From an uncultured Gammaproteobacteria bacterium (GTDB lineage Bacteria > Pseudomonadota > Gammaproteobacteria > CAKMZV01), in contig CAKMZV010000016.1 in the NCBI GenBank assembly GCA_929200535.1, positions 1 to 49,931 of the forward strand: 49,931 bases of DNA, written 5' to 3'. This document shows, piece after piece, positions 8,169-17,433 of this stretch. Below the pieces are notes generated by a model that had not been told where the DNA came from, searched no databases, and worked only from the letters and a program-made list of their open reading frames with translations. The stretch's first letter is position 1, and the number at the start of each line of letters is the position of its first letter. A program made the translations under genes and the position numbers.

Positions 8169-9251
8169 ATGCTATATCATTTTAGTCAATGGATTGCCGA
8201 ATATAACAATGATTTTTCTGTTTTTCAATATATTACATTGAGAGCTATTCTCGCTACTATTAGTGCCTTAATTATTTCTTGGGTATTAGGACCTTGGACG
8301 ATTGCTAAGCTGGTGAATTTACGTTTTAAACAGGCAATTCGTGAGGATGGTCCTCAAGCACATCTGAAAAAAACAGGCACGCCAACAATGGGGGGCGTGT
8401 TAATTATTAGTGCAATTGCAATCTCTTCCCTACTTTGGGCTGATTTGTCGAACCCTTATTATTGGGTAGCATTGGGAGTTACGATTGGTTTTTCTTTGGT
8501 CGGATTTGTTGATGATTTTTTAAAGATAAAGCATAATAACTCAAAGGGTATTTCTGTGATGCAGAAATATTTTTCCTTATCTCTGATTGCAATTATTGCC
8601 GCTACTTTGCTTTACTCTATGGCTGATGGAGCAGAAAAAACAGATTTATTAATTCCTTACGGTAAAGATTTAATTATTCCGATTGGTATATTATTTATTC
8701 CGTTGGCTTATTTTGTGATGCTTGGAGCGAGTAATGGTGTTAACCTTACTGATGGTCTTGATGGTTTAGCCATATTACCAACAGCGATGATTGCGAGTGC
8801 TTTGGCAATATTTGCTTATGTGAGTGGGCATTTTCATTTTGCGGAATATTTGCGCTTACCTTTTATCGCAGGCAATGGAGAAATTGCTATTTTTTGTTGT
8901 TCTATTGTTGGTGCGGGGTTAGGCTTTTTATGGTTTAATGCGTATCCAGCCCAATTATTTATGGGTGATGTGGGGGCTTTGGGTTTAGGAGGTGCATTGG
9001 GAATTGTTGCGATTATTGTGCGTCAAGAACTTGTTTTTTTTATTATGGCGGGCATCTTTGTGATTGAAACGCTTTCTGTGATGCTTCAAGTGGGAAGTTA
9101 TAAATTGCGTGGTAAACGCCTCTTCTTAATGGCACCTATTCATCATCATTTTGAATTGAAGGGCTGGGCAGAACCTAAAATTATTGTGCGTTTTTGGATT
9201 ATTACGCTTATCTTAGTTTTAGTTGGTTTAGCGAGTCTGAAGATTCGCTGA
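8169..9251 (+). CDS. mraY: phospho-N-acetylmuramoyl-pentapeptide transferase
   Basis: 360 residues, the family length, highly hydrophobic with about ten membrane helices. Transfers phospho-MurNAc-pentapeptide to undecaprenyl phosphate to form lipid I. Recognisable segments are KKTGTPTMGG near residue 75, the Mg-binding FVDDFLK near 115, NLTDGLDGLA near 198, NAYPAQLFMGDVGAL near 257, and the histidine motif MAPIHHHFELKG near 322. It is the last dcw gene present; murD, which usually follows, is replaced by an xdhC-like gene 24 bases on. Confidence 0.96.
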   Translation: MLYHFSQWIAEYNNDFSVFQYITLRAILATISALIISWVLGPWTIAKLVNLRFKQAIREDGPQAHLKKTGTPTMGGVLIISAIAISSLLWADLSNPYYWVALGVTIGFSLVGFVDDFLKIKHNNSKGISVMQKYFSLSLIAIIAATLLYSMADGAEKTDLLIPYGKDLIIPIGILFIPLAYFVMLGASNGVNLTDGLDGLAILPTAMIASALAIFAYVSGHFHFAEYLRLPFIAGNGEIAIFCCSIVGAGLGFLWFNAYPAQLFMGDVGALGLGGALGIVAIIVRQELVFFIMAGIFVIETLSVMLQVGSYKLRGKRLFLMAPIHHHFELKGWAEPKIIVRFWIITLILVLVGLASLKIR

Positions 9252-9275
9252 TAGAGAGACTTTTAAGTAAATAAA

Positions 9276-10376
9276 ATGATTGGCTGGATTAGCAAAGCAC
9301 AGCAACTCATTGAAGATAATGCTCCTTTTGTTGTTATTACAGTATTGCAAACAATAGGTTCAACTCCTTGTGATTGTGGTGATAAACTGATCTATATAGG
9401 TTCTAAAAACTCAAATTCCGCTGATTCCTTGTATGGGAGCATTGGTGGTGGGATGGTTGAGTATCGTGCTTGTGAATATGCTCAAAATTTACTTGAGCAA
9501 AAAAATGAAGAGGTTGCTCCTTATGTAATGCACTTAGATAGTAATACCTTAAGTGCTCACAGTGGGCAGTGCTGTGGTGGGAAGGTTCAATTATTTTTTG
9601 AATTATTTTCAGGGAATGATTGTTGTATGCAATGGCTTAATGAATTATCCTTGTGCTATCAGCAGCAAAAAGATGCTTTGATTTTGAGTGTGCAAACACA
9701 ACAGGGTTTTTATAAACGGGTTTATGCTCAAGATGGTTTTATAGAAATACAAAAATTTCTCGCTTCTTTACAGAATAGCCCTTCTCTTTCAGCGGTGTTT
9801 GAAAAATGGGGTTTGCAAAAAGAGTCATTTTCAACTTCCTCGGGTTATAATGCTTACTATTATCAAGAGCAAGAGATTAAAATAGTTATTGAAAAAGTTG
9901 CTTTTAGTCAAGTGCGTACGGTGATGCTGTTTGGTTGTGGGCACATTTCACGTGCGTTGGTTGCTATTATTAGTCAATTGCCTGTTAGAATTTATTGGGT
10001 GGATGATCGCCCACAGGAGTTTGAGGTTTTTATGCAACAATACGTTGATAAGGAACTCCCTAATAATGTGACTATTTTATGCCAAGATTTTTTATCAGTA
10101 GAAATTCCTGCTGATGCCTATTGTTTGGTGATTACTTATAGCCATCATTGGGATTATCAGGTTTGTAAACATATTTTATCTACCTCAAGTCCATGTTATG
10201 TTGGGCTTATTGGCTCTAAATCGAAGGATAAACGTTTTAGAAGTTTTTTACAAAAAGAAGAAAATATAAAATCTTTAGATAAATTTAGTTGCCCAATAGG
10301 GGAGGTTTATCAATCACATAAGTCTCCTACTGCTGTAGCCATCTCTATTGCAAATCATTTATTAAAAAAATTATGA
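9276..10376 (+). CDS. XdhC-family protein (molybdenum cofactor handling for xanthine dehydrogenase)
   Basis: 366 residues. The N-terminal XdhC/CoxI domain has VVITVLQTIGSTPCD and SIGGGMVEYRA, with HSGQCCGG further on. The C-terminal half is a Rossmann-like domain with MLFGCGHISRALV near residue 213, YWVDDRPQEF and LIGSKSKDKR. In known systems XdhC binds sulfurated molybdenum cofactor and delivers it to XdhB. The structural genes xdhA and xdhB are not in the window, so the target enzyme is unknown. The gene overlaps the next ABC ATPase by four bases; such pairs occur in purine utilisation loci. Confidence 0.8.
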   Translation: MIGWISKAQQLIEDNAPFVVITVLQTIGSTPCDCGDKLIYIGSKNSNSADSLYGSIGGGMVEYRACEYAQNLLEQKNEEVAPYVMHLDSNTLSAHSGQCCGGKVQLFFELFSGNDCCMQWLNELSLCYQQQKDALILSVQTQQGFYKRVYAQDGFIEIQKFLASLQNSPSLSAVFEKWGLQKESFSTSSGYNAYYYQEQEIKIVIEKVAFSQVRTVMLFGCGHISRALVAIISQLPVRIYWVDDRPQEFEVFMQQYVDKELPNNVTILCQDFLSVEIPADAYCLVITYSHHWDYQVCKHILSTSSPCYVGLIGSKSKDKRFRSFLQKEENIKSLDKFSCPIGEVYQSHKSPTAVAISIANHLLKKL

Positions 10377-11908
10377 AAACCCCGCTTTTAGAACTAAAGA
10401 ATATTACCAAAGCATACGGTAATCTAATAGCCAATAAAGATATTAATCTATCCATCCAGCCAAATAGCATACATGCTTTGCTTGGTGAAAATGGGGCTGG
10501 CAAAAGTACCTTAGTCAATACCGTTTATGGGATTGTTTCTCCCGATAGTGGGGAGATTTATTGGCAAGGTAAAAAGGTAGAGATTAACTCCCCAATTATT
10601 GCACGTAATTTAGGAGTTGGTATTGTATTTCAACATTTTGCGTTATTTCCCTCGCTTAGTATATTAGAAAATATTGCACTGGGCATCGGCTATACGGATA
10701 AGTTAAGTACTTTGCAAAAAGAAGTTGAAGAGATTATGGCAAAGTATAGAGTGCAAATAACTAATCTACAACGACCGATAGGGCACTTATCTGCCGGAGA
10801 GAAACAACGTGTGGAAATTGTGCGTTGTTTGATGCAGAAACCTAAGTTATTGATTTTAGATGAGCCAACGTCTGTGCTAACTCCATTAGAAACGGCAAAT
10901 TTATTTGAAACTTTAGAGGTGTTGAGGAAGAGTGGCTGTGCCATTTTATTTATTGGGCATAAGCTTAATGAGATAAAAGCAGTTTGTGAGACTGCCACGA
11001 TTATAAGAAAAGGTGAGTGGGTAGGGGATTATCAATTATCACAAGTTCGTACCGATGAAATTGCTGAGTTAATGGTTGGTAATACCCTGCCAGCAGTGAG
11101 CAATCGAAAGCCTACCAAGAACCCTAAAGTGATTTTTCAGTTTAATCATAATGGTAATATTGACTTTGAGGCTACTGCTTCCTACAGTGAAAATTTACAA
11201 TTAAAAAGCGGTACCATCACCGGTCTGGCTGGCATTGCTGGGAATGGACAAGATCAGTTAATGTCGTACCTTTCTGGTGAAACCTCGGGCAATAAAGAGA
11301 GCATCGAGTATTATGATTTTTCTTTGCAAGAATTAACATCAGAATCAGCAACAGCAGTTAGTGAATTTATTGGGCATCTTGGCATTGTCGTGCGTAATAA
11401 AAAGGGTGTTTTATATGTGCCAACCGAGCGTTTAGGGCGTTCTTCTCTAACTCAAATGAATCTTATTGAAAACGCTTTTTTGGGTATTGCTGATAAATCT
11501 CAAGTCTGTCAAGGTGGTCTGATAGATTACAAAAAAGTGAAACAATTTAGCGAGGATATTATTCAAGAATATGATGTACAACCACCCAGAAGTGAGGCTC
11601 TTGCAAGTAGTTTTTCAGGGGGTAATTTACAAAAATACATAGTTGGTAGAGCGATTTTACAAAATCCTAAAGTGCTGCTTATATCAAATCCCACTTGGGG
11701 GGTTGATATTAGTGCAGCAACCTTTATCCGTAATCGCCTTATTGAATTGCGTGATTTAGGAATGGCAATTTTTGTTGCCTCAGAAGATCTTGATGAGATG
11801 TTTGCCATTTGTGATGAAATTGCTGTCATTAAGCAAGGTAAACTCAGCAAAGCAGAAAAAGTTGAAGAGCTAACCATTGAAAAAGTGGGTATGATGATGA
11901 TGGCATAG
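10373..11908 (+). CDS. ABC transporter ATPase, nucleoside/sugar type with two ATPase domains
   Basis: 511 residues with two fused nucleotide-binding domains, as in RbsA and the nucleoside importers YufO/NupA. Domain 1 has Walker A LLGENGAGKST near residue 37, signature LSAGEKQR near 144 and Walker B LLILDEPTSVL. Domain 2 has the degenerate Walker A AGIAGNGQDQL typical of this class, and the signature FSGGNLQK. Coupling to the xdhC-like gene suggests uptake of purines or nucleosides (inference). The permease and lipoprotein genes that usually accompany such ATPases are absent here; a fold-back element begins one base after the stop codon. Confidence 0.85.
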   Translation: MKTPLLELKNITKAYGNLIANKDINLSIQPNSIHALLGENGAGKSTLVNTVYGIVSPDSGEIYWQGKKVEINSPIIARNLGVGIVFQHFALFPSLSILENIALGIGYTDKLSTLQKEVEEIMAKYRVQITNLQRPIGHLSAGEKQRVEIVRCLMQKPKLLILDEPTSVLTPLETANLFETLEVLRKSGCAILFIGHKLNEIKAVCETATIIRKGEWVGDYQLSQVRTDEIAELMVGNTLPAVSNRKPTKNPKVIFQFNHNGNIDFEATASYSENLQLKSGTITGLAGIAGNGQDQLMSYLSGETSGNKESIEYYDFSLQELTSESATAVSEFIGHLGIVVRNKKGVLYVPTERLGRSSLTQMNLIENAFLGIADKSQVCQGGLIDYKKVKQFSEDIIQEYDVQPPRSEALASSFSGGNLQKYIVGRAILQNPKVLLISNPTWGVDISAATFIRNRLIELRDLGMAIFVASEDLDEMFAICDEIAVIKQGKLSKAEKVEELTIEKVGMMMMA

Positions 11909-11909
11909 A

Positions 11910-12069
11910 GAGCCCTTTGCACAAAAGAATATGACAAGTAAAAAAGCAAAAAACCGCTCTGATTGTCGTTGTGAAATTTGCGAAGACGGACGTATTAGCT
12001 TCATTTCACGCCTCAATCAGAACGATTTTTTATCTTTTTTCTTTTGCCATACTTTTATGCAAAGGTCTC
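11910..12069. mobile_element. fold-back MITE-like element, copy B
   Basis: 160 bp, same family as copy A, left end GAGCCCTTTGCA (one change), right end TGCAAAGGTCTC. Flanks ATAGA and AGAGA match at four of five positions, consistent with an aged 5-bp duplication. It starts one base after the stop codon of the ABC ATPase and ends just before the ribosome binding site of ung, so it fills the whole gap between them. Confidence 0.8.
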
Positions 12070-12082
12070 AGAGAGGGCGTTT

Positions 12083-12781
12083 ATGACAACTCCTCAGTCA
12101 CCTCAAATCCAATTACCACCCGGTTGGTTGTTGGTATTACAAGAGCAATTTTCAATGCCTTATATGCAACAGCTTAAAGCATTTTTGGTGCAAAGAAAAA
12201 AGCAAGGTGCGATTATTTTTCCTCCCAGTAGCCAATGGTTTAATGCCTTAAATTTAACCGATTTTAACGATGTTAAAGTGGTTATTCTTGGACAAGATCC
12301 TTACCACGGTGCAGGGCAAGCCCATGGTTTGAGTTTTTCAGTGCAAAGTCCAACACTTCCACCTCCCTCATTAAATAATATTTTCAAAGAGTTGCAAAAT
12401 GATCTCGAGCTGCCCTTAAATGCCCCTAAGCAAAATACCGATTTAAGCCGCTGGGCAAAGCAAGGGGTGTTGTTGCTTAATTCAGTGCTTACTGTTGAGC
12501 AGAGCCAGCCTGCCAGTCACGCCAATCAAGGGTGGGAAAAATTTACCGATGAAATAATCCATCTATTAAACCAAAAGCGTGAACACCTCGTGTTTATTCT
12601 ATGGGGTAGTTATGCCCAAAAAAAAGGCAACTTAATTGATCCCAAGCGACATTTGATTATCCGCTCAGCACATCCATCTCCGCTATCATCACACCGCGGC
12701 TTTTTCGGTAGCAAACCTTTCTCACGCACTAATCACTATCTAAGCCAACACCAACAAACAATCATTGATTGGACGGTTTGA
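12083..12781 (+). CDS. ung: uracil-DNA glycosylase, family 1
   Basis: 232 residues. Removes uracil from DNA to start base excision repair. The catalytic motif GQDPYHG holds Asp72, and the second motif HPSPLSSHRGF holds His197; LNSVLTV and LWGSYAQ lie between. I chose ATG 12083 because GAGAGGG lies just before it. The longer frame from 12044 begins inside the fold-back element and adds 13 unrelated residues. It ends three bases from the convergent mipA-like gene. Confidence 0.95.
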   Translation: MTTPQSPQIQLPPGWLLVLQEQFSMPYMQQLKAFLVQRKKQGAIIFPPSSQWFNALNLTDFNDVKVVILGQDPYHGAGQAHGLSFSVQSPTLPPPSLNNIFKELQNDLELPLNAPKQNTDLSRWAKQGVLLLNSVLTVEQSQPASHANQGWEKFTDEIIHLLNQKREHLVFILWGSYAQKKGNLIDPKRHLIIRSAHPSPLSSHRGFFGSKPFSRTNHYLSQHQQTIIDWTV

Positions 12782-12783
12782 GA

Positions 12784-13674
12784 CTATCGAGAAACTGTTT
12801 TTTTGCTGCTGTAGAAGTAATAGGCTAAGCCGGTGGCGATGGTGTCGTGTGAGTTGGTGATGTGGAGGGGGCTTGCGGTGTTGGCGCTGTGGCTGTAGTT
12901 TAGTCTTCTGATGGAGAGGAAAAAAAGGATTGAGTTGTTGTAATTAAATTTGTGTTGATAGCTTAGGCGAATACGATAGGAGCGAGATATTTCTCCAGCT
13001 TGGGCATTGTAGGCAGGACGTCCGTCAATGGCATCTGATTTATTAACTTGATAATAAGCCTTATTGATGGTTTTATCACCGTATCGCATTGTAACACTAC
13101 CTATGATGTTAAAATCATTTTCCCCAACCCTTGCACCTAATGGGTTTAGAGAGAGAGAAATTTCTGGGTGCATTTCATAGCCTTGATAGTCAAAATCATT
13201 TACCCCTAAGTTGAATAGTAGAGGCAGTTTTAATTCAAAATTCTTAAAGGGTTGGTAGCTGATTTGGGTGCCTGTTTTAAATATGGCAGGAAGCGCATCC
13301 ATCCCACGGCGATGAAAATTATCTTCAGTGATGATTTTTTTATTGGGGTTATTGGAGTTGTTGGGAAAATCTTCTGCGGAGCGATTGTTTTTTCCTACTG
13401 GAGGGCTAAATCCAAAGGCAATACCAAAACTTAATTGATCGTTAATGGGGATGCTGATTGTACGTCGATTGATCGTGACGTCTTTAAAACGGTAAACAAA
13501 AACAGGCGCTGGAGAAGTTAGTTGATATATATGATTGGAGGCAGGATAATGTGGTACGGATCCGGAAAAGATGCCAATGCCGAGTTGCCATTTGGGTAAT
13601 AAGATGGTGTCGGTATCAGCGTGGCTATTTTGTATGAGAGACAGGGAAATTAGTAGAATGTATAGAAATCTCAT
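12784..13674 (-). CDS. MipA/OmpV family outer-membrane protein
   Basis: 296 residues with a signal peptide (MRFLYILLISLSLIQNSHA, cut near residue 19). The mature part looks like a beta barrel with alternating hydrophobic strands. Early features of the family are WQLGIGIFSGSVPHYPAS and the paired YRFKDV strand; it ends in LHITNSHDTIATGLAYYF, a typical aromatic-terminated last strand, then a short tail. In E. coli MipA scaffolds murein synthesis enzymes; OmpV relatives are porin-like. The role here cannot be set from sequence. It lies 17 bases after ruvB on the same strand. Confidence 0.7.
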   Translation of the reverse strand: MRFLYILLISLSLIQNSHADTDTILLPKWQLGIGIFSGSVPHYPASNHIYQLTSPAPVFVYRFKDVTINRRTISIPINDQLSFGIAFGFSPPVGKNNRSAEDFPNNSNNPNKKIITEDNFHRRGMDALPAIFKTGTQISYQPFKNFELKLPLLFNLGVNDFDYQGYEMHPEISLSLNPLGARVGENDFNIIGSVTMRYGDKTINKAYYQVNKSDAIDGRPAYNAQAGEISRSYRIRLSYQHKFNYNNSILFFLSIRRLNYSHSANTASPLHITNSHDTIATGLAYYFYSSKKTVSR

Positions 13675-13691
13675 TTTATAGAGGCAGTTCG

Positions 13692-14723
13692 TTATAGTAA
13701 TTGATTTTGGGAAGAGTTGTTGGTTTTTCCCATTGATAACCCAAAGTGTTTATAGGCGTTTTGGGTGGCTGTGCGTCCCCGAGGGGTGCGATTAATCATC
13801 CCTAATTGAATTAAGAAAGGTTCTATGACCTCTTCTAAGGTGCCTTTATCTTCGCCGATTGCCGAGGCAATCGTTTCAATGCCAACAGGTCCCCCTTGAA
13901 ATTTTTCAATAATTGTTAGGATAAAATGCGTATCAAGACTATCTAATCCTTGCTGATCTACTTCTAAAGTTTGCAGTGAAGATTGGGCTATTTGTTGATC
14001 AACAATGCCGTCAGATTGGACTTCTGCAAAGTCTCGCACACGGCGTAAAAGTCGGTTAGCTATTCGAGGAGTGCCGCGAGACCTTTGGGCAATTTCTCTT
14101 GCTCCATTTGGGTCAATCGGAATGTGTAGTAAGCCAGCAGAGCGAGTAATAATTTGTGATAGCTCTTCCACGGAGTAGTATTCTAAGCGGTTTACAATAC
14201 CAAATCGGTCTCTTAAAGGGGCAGTTAATAAACCAGCACGAGTCGTTGCTCCGACTAAGGTAAAGGGTGCAACATCGATTTTTACAGATTGTGCAGCAGG
14301 ACCTTCACCAATCATAATATCAAGGTGAAAATCTTCCATTGCTGGATAGAGCACTTCTTCCATTACTGGGCTCATCCGATGAATTTCATCGATAAATAGG
14401 ACATCTCCAGGTTCTAAGCGTGTCATAATAGCAGCTAAATCACCAGGCTTTTCAATGATGGGTCCAGAGGTGCTGTGAAGTTGGGATTGCATTTCATGGG
14501 CAACAATCATTGCTAAAGTGGTTTTCCCTAAACCTGGTGGTCCATATAAAAGAACGTGGTCTAAAACTTCAGCTCTACCCTTGGCTGCTTGTAAAAAAAC
14601 GCTTATTTGATTGCGTGCTTTTTGTTGTCCAATATATTCATTTAAATTTTTTGGACGAATAGATTTATCAATATCCTTTTCTTCAATCGGTAGAGGATTT
14701 ATATTTTCATTGCGCTCTTTCAT
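13692..14723 (-). CDS. ruvB: Holliday junction branch-migration ATPase RuvB
   Basis: 343 residues, standard length. AAA+ motor that drives branch migration with RuvA. Present are the N-terminal [12 protein letters not shown], Walker [12 protein letters not shown] near residue 61, Walker [10 protein letters not shown] near 108, sensor 1 VGATTRAG, the arginine-finger region RDRFG and the C-terminal winged helix ending with RTPRGR. ruvA and ruvC are not adjacent: upstream is a fold-back element and then the divergent trpD. Confidence 0.96.
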   Translation of the reverse strand: MKERNENINPLPIEEKDIDKSIRPKNLNEYIGQQKARNQISVFLQAAKGRAEVLDHVLLYGPPGLGKTTLAMIVAHEMQSQLHSTSGPIIEKPGDLAAIMTRLEPGDVLFIDEIHRMSPVMEEVLYPAMEDFHLDIMIGEGPAAQSVKIDVAPFTLVGATTRAGLLTAPLRDRFGIVNRLEYYSVEELSQIITRSAGLLHIPIDPNGAREIAQRSRGTPRIANRLLRRVRDFAEVQSDGIVDQQIAQSSLQTLEVDQQGLDSLDTHFILTIIEKFQGGPVGIETIASAIGEDKGTLEEVIEPFLIQLGMINRTPRGRTATQNAYKHFGLSMGKTNNSSQNQLL

Positions 14724-14755
14724 TTATTCAATAAATTCTGTTATAGAGGTAGTCT

Positions 14756-14982
14756 GAGACCTTTGCATAAAAGTATGGCAAGTAAAAAAGCAAAAAACCG
14801 CTCTGATTGTCGTTGTGAAATTTGCGAAGACGGACGTATTAGCTTCATTTCACGCCTCAATCAGAACGATTTTTTATCTTTTTTCTTTTACCTGCAAGCA
14901 GTTCAAACACTGTTACTCTAAGGCTCGTAAACTCGCCAAGAGTAAAAACGTTTTTTGTGCCATACTTTTATGCAAAGGTCTC
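14756..14982. mobile_element. fold-back MITE-like element, copy C (long form)
   Basis: 227 bp, ends GAGACCTTTGCA and TGCAAAGGTCTC. Same core as copies A and B, plus about 69 extra bases in the right arm (from the ACCTGCAAGCAG run near 14891 to TTTTTTGT near 14958), also present in copy D. The flanks AGTCT and ATCTT do not match well, so the duplication has decayed or was never 5 bp here. It lies in the divergent ruvB/trpD promoter region. Confidence 0.8.
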
Positions 14983-15032
14983 ATCTTATAATTGTAAAGC
15001 GTATGTTCTTATAAATTAAAACAAAGAGTCCA

Positions 15033-16061
15033 GTGATTACATTAAAAAATTTATTAAATTCTATTTTGGAGGGTAATGATTTATCATCGCAAGAGATGAG
15101 TCATTTAATGAGTACCATAATGCAAGGCGAAGCAACCGATGCACAAATTGCGGCATTTTTGGTGGCTTTGCGTGCTAAAGGAGAGAGTTTTCAGGAAATT
15201 GTGGAAGCTGCCAAAGTGATGCGTTCATTATCCACCCCAGTAGTGGTTGAAAATCAGGAGGCTTTAGTGGATACAGTTGGTTGTGGAGATGGTTCTTCGA
15301 CCATCAATGTTTCAACCTGTTGTGCTTTTGTTTGTGCAACTGCTGGAGTGCCAGTGGCCAAGCATGGTAATCGCTCCAACACTTCTGCATCAGGTTCTTC
15401 AGATGTGCTATCTGCTGCTGGAGTGAATTTAGATCTTAATGCTGAGCAAGTGGCTCAATGTATTAAAGAATGTGGTGTTGGCTTTTTATTTGCCCCTAAT
15501 CATCATAGTGCTATGCGTTATGCGATAAATGCTCGCAAGGAAATGGGAATCCGCACCTTATTTAATTTATTAGGTCCGTTGACTAATCCAGCTGGGGTAA
15601 AAAATCAAGTAATTGGGGTTTTTGCGTATCAATGGTTGGAGAAAATTGCACAGGCTTTACAGATGCTTGGTAGCCATCATGCAATGGTGGTGCATTCGCA
15701 AGATAAACTGGATGAAATTTCTACTGCAGCCATCACCGATGTAGTGGAGTTAAAGGATAATAAGATACATCATTGGACGATTGATCCTAAAGATTTTTCT
15801 TGTGCTCAGGCAAATTTAGAGAGTATAGTTATTGATAGTCCTGAGGAAAGTTTATCTATATTGCGTGGTGTAATGGCAGGCGATAAAGGGGCAGCAAGTG
15901 ATATTATCATATTAAATGCGGCGGCGGCACTTTATGTTGGTGGAAAGGTTGCAAGTTATGCGGATGGAGTAGCCTTTGCTCGTGAGGTTATTTATTCAGG
16001 GAATGTCTTGCAAAAATTCGATGAGTTTGTGCAATATACGCAGTCTTTTAAACAAGATTAA
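15033..16061 (+). CDS. trpD: anthranilate phosphoribosyltransferase
   Basis: 342 residues, GTG start. Second step of tryptophan synthesis: anthranilate plus PRPP gives phosphoribosylanthranilate. The PRPP-binding loop reads VGCGDGSSTINVST; the family form VGTGGDG has one more glycine, so the loop is one residue shorter. The second motif is KHGNRSNTSASGSSDVL, with Ala where Lys is common (SKSGS). Also present are NPAGVKNQVIGV and the DELD-like LDEISTA. The rest of the protein is collinear with TrpD. trpC follows after three bases; trpE and trpG are not in the window. Confidence 0.9.
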   Translation: MITLKNLLNSILEGNDLSSQEMSHLMSTIMQGEATDAQIAAFLVALRAKGESFQEIVEAAKVMRSLSTPVVVENQEALVDTVGCGDGSSTINVSTCCAFVCATAGVPVAKHGNRSNTSASGSSDVLSAAGVNLDLNAEQVAQCIKECGVGFLFAPNHHSAMRYAINARKEMGIRTLFNLLGPLTNPAGVKNQVIGVFAYQWLEKIAQALQMLGSHHAMVVHSQDKLDEISTAAITDVVELKDNKIHHWTIDPKDFSCAQANLESIVIDSPEESLSILRGVMAGDKGAASDIIILNAAAALYVGGKVASYADGVAFAREVIYSGNVLQKFDEFVQYTQSFKQD

Positions 16062-16064
16062 AAA

Positions 16065-16871
16065 ATGAATTCAATTTTACATACAATTGCAGAGCATAAA
16101 AAAATAGAAGTACTGAACCTTAAAAAAGTTTTTTCATTAAATGCTTTTGAGGAACTAATTAGTGAGCAGGGGGATTGTCGTGGCTTTGCTGATGCTGTTG
16201 AAGAACGGGTGAAAGCAAAGAGTGCGGCGGTGATTGCTGAGTGTAAAAAAGCCTCTCCAAGTAAAGGGGTGATCAAAGAAAACTATAGCCCAAAAAGTAT
16301 TGCGATTGAATATGAAGAAGCTGGGGCGTGTTGCATATCAGTGCTAACGGATGAATCTTTTTTTCAAGGAAAGATAGAGGATTTACAGGAAGTGAAAGCA
16401 CATTGTCTGTTGCCGGTTATTCGTAAGGATTTTGTGGTAGATGCAGCACAAATTTATCATTCGCGTGCAATGGGTGCTGATTGTATCTTATTAATTATGG
16501 CAATGTTGGGAAAGCAACAGTTTAATGAGTTATATATGTGTGCTAAAGAATTAGGGGTTGATATATTAATAGAAACGCATACTTTATCTGAGATAGATAT
16601 TGCACAAGCGTATAAACCTCGTCTTTTAGGTATCAATAATCGAGATTTGAAAACCTTTGAGGTTGATTTGCAAATAACTTTTGAGGCAATGCCTTATATT
16701 CCTCCTGAAATTATAGTGGTGACTGAGAGTGGTATCAAGACACAGCAAGATGTTCGAAAAATGTACAGCAACGGGGTTTATTCTTTTTTAGTAGGAGAGG
16801 CTTTTATGAGCCAGCCTTCACCAGGTAAAGAATTAAGACAACTATTTGGCGATTTGTCGTTAGCGAGCTAA
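16065..16871 (+). CDS. trpC: indole-3-glycerol-phosphate synthase
   Basis: 268 residues, a stand-alone TrpC with no TrpF fusion. Closes the indole ring in tryptophan synthesis. TIM-barrel landmarks: AVIAECKKASPSKG near residue 54 with the catalytic Lys, ISVLTDESFFQG near 91, VIRKDFVVD near 114, GADCILLI, LIETH, LLGINNRDLKTFEVD near 185 and VTESGI near 215. It is coupled to trpD and converges on dsbB with a 12-base overlap of 3' ends. Confidence 0.95.
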   Translation: MNSILHTIAEHKKIEVLNLKKVFSLNAFEELISEQGDCRGFADAVEERVKAKSAAVIAECKKASPSKGVIKENYSPKSIAIEYEEAGACCISVLTDESFFQGKIEDLQEVKAHCLLPVIRKDFVVDAAQIYHSRAMGADCILLIMAMLGKQQFNELYMCAKELGVDILIETHTLSEIDIAQAYKPRLLGINNRDLKTFEVDLQITFEAMPYIPPEIIVVTESGIKTQQDVRKMYSNGVYSFLVGEAFMSQPSPGKELRQLFGDLSLAS

Positions 16872-17354
16872 ACGTTTTTTAACCGACATCAGGAATGTGA
16901 AAAATAAAATTGCTGATCCAATAAGAAAGTTGATGCAGATAAACCAAACCCATTGAGGCATTGTAAATCCAAGCATCTTCCAGCTATCATCAATGCAATC
17001 TCCAGGTCCTTCCAAGAGCCAAGGGATTAGCTTATCTAACCGCCCCAAGAAACCAAAATTAGGACGGAATGGGCAAAAATCACTGACTGTTCCATCCATA
17101 ACGCCAATATGTGTATTCGCCTCTGATAATCCTAAAAAAGCACACACAAAAACAATGATTAATCCGACCGGGCGTAACCAATAGTGGCTTAGGGAGATAA
17201 CACCTCCCAAGAGTACACCAATTAAGGCTAAACGCTGGTAAATGCAACGAACACATGGTTCAAAACCGTTAATATGTTGAGAATACAGTGCATAGCAGAG
17301 TAATAAAAAAGCGAGGAGTGTTCCCAGCCATAAAAAATTTTTTTGATTTAACAT
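16860..17354 (-). CDS. dsbB: disulfide bond formation protein B
   Basis: 164 residues with four membrane helices. Reoxidises DsbA and passes electrons to quinone. Both redox pairs are present: CVRC at residues 34-37 in the first periplasmic loop, and Cys94 (SDFCPF) with Cys120 (GPGDC) in the second. The FGFLGRLDKLIPWLL segment between the second pair is typical. It ends within trpC on the opposite strand. Confidence 0.93.
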   Translation of the reverse strand: MLNQKNFLWLGTLLAFLLLCYALYSQHINGFEPCVRCIYQRLALIGVLLGGVISLSHYWLRPVGLIIVFVCAFLGLSEANTHIGVMDGTVSDFCPFRPNFGFLGRLDKLIPWLLEGPGDCIDDSWKMLGFTMPQWVWFICINFLIGSAILFFTFLMSVKKRLAR

Positions 17355-17433
17355 AGTTTGAATATTTTGTCTTTTATTTTAAGAGTGTATAATTTTTCGT
17401 AATATTTTCATTATTTATATTTATACACTAAAT

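Noticed and set aside
9255-9266. GAGACTTTTAAG after mraY as a fold-back remnant
   Set aside because: Only the first five bases match the element end; too short to distinguish from chance.
11563-11949. 128-residue minus-strand frame opposite the ABC ATPase
   Set aside because: A shadow of the conserved second ATPase domain on the other strand; the coding signal is clearly on the plus strand.
12044-12082. Longer N-terminus for ung
   Set aside because: The extra 13 residues are encoded by the fold-back element and its flank; ATG 12083 has a ribosome binding site and gives the family length.
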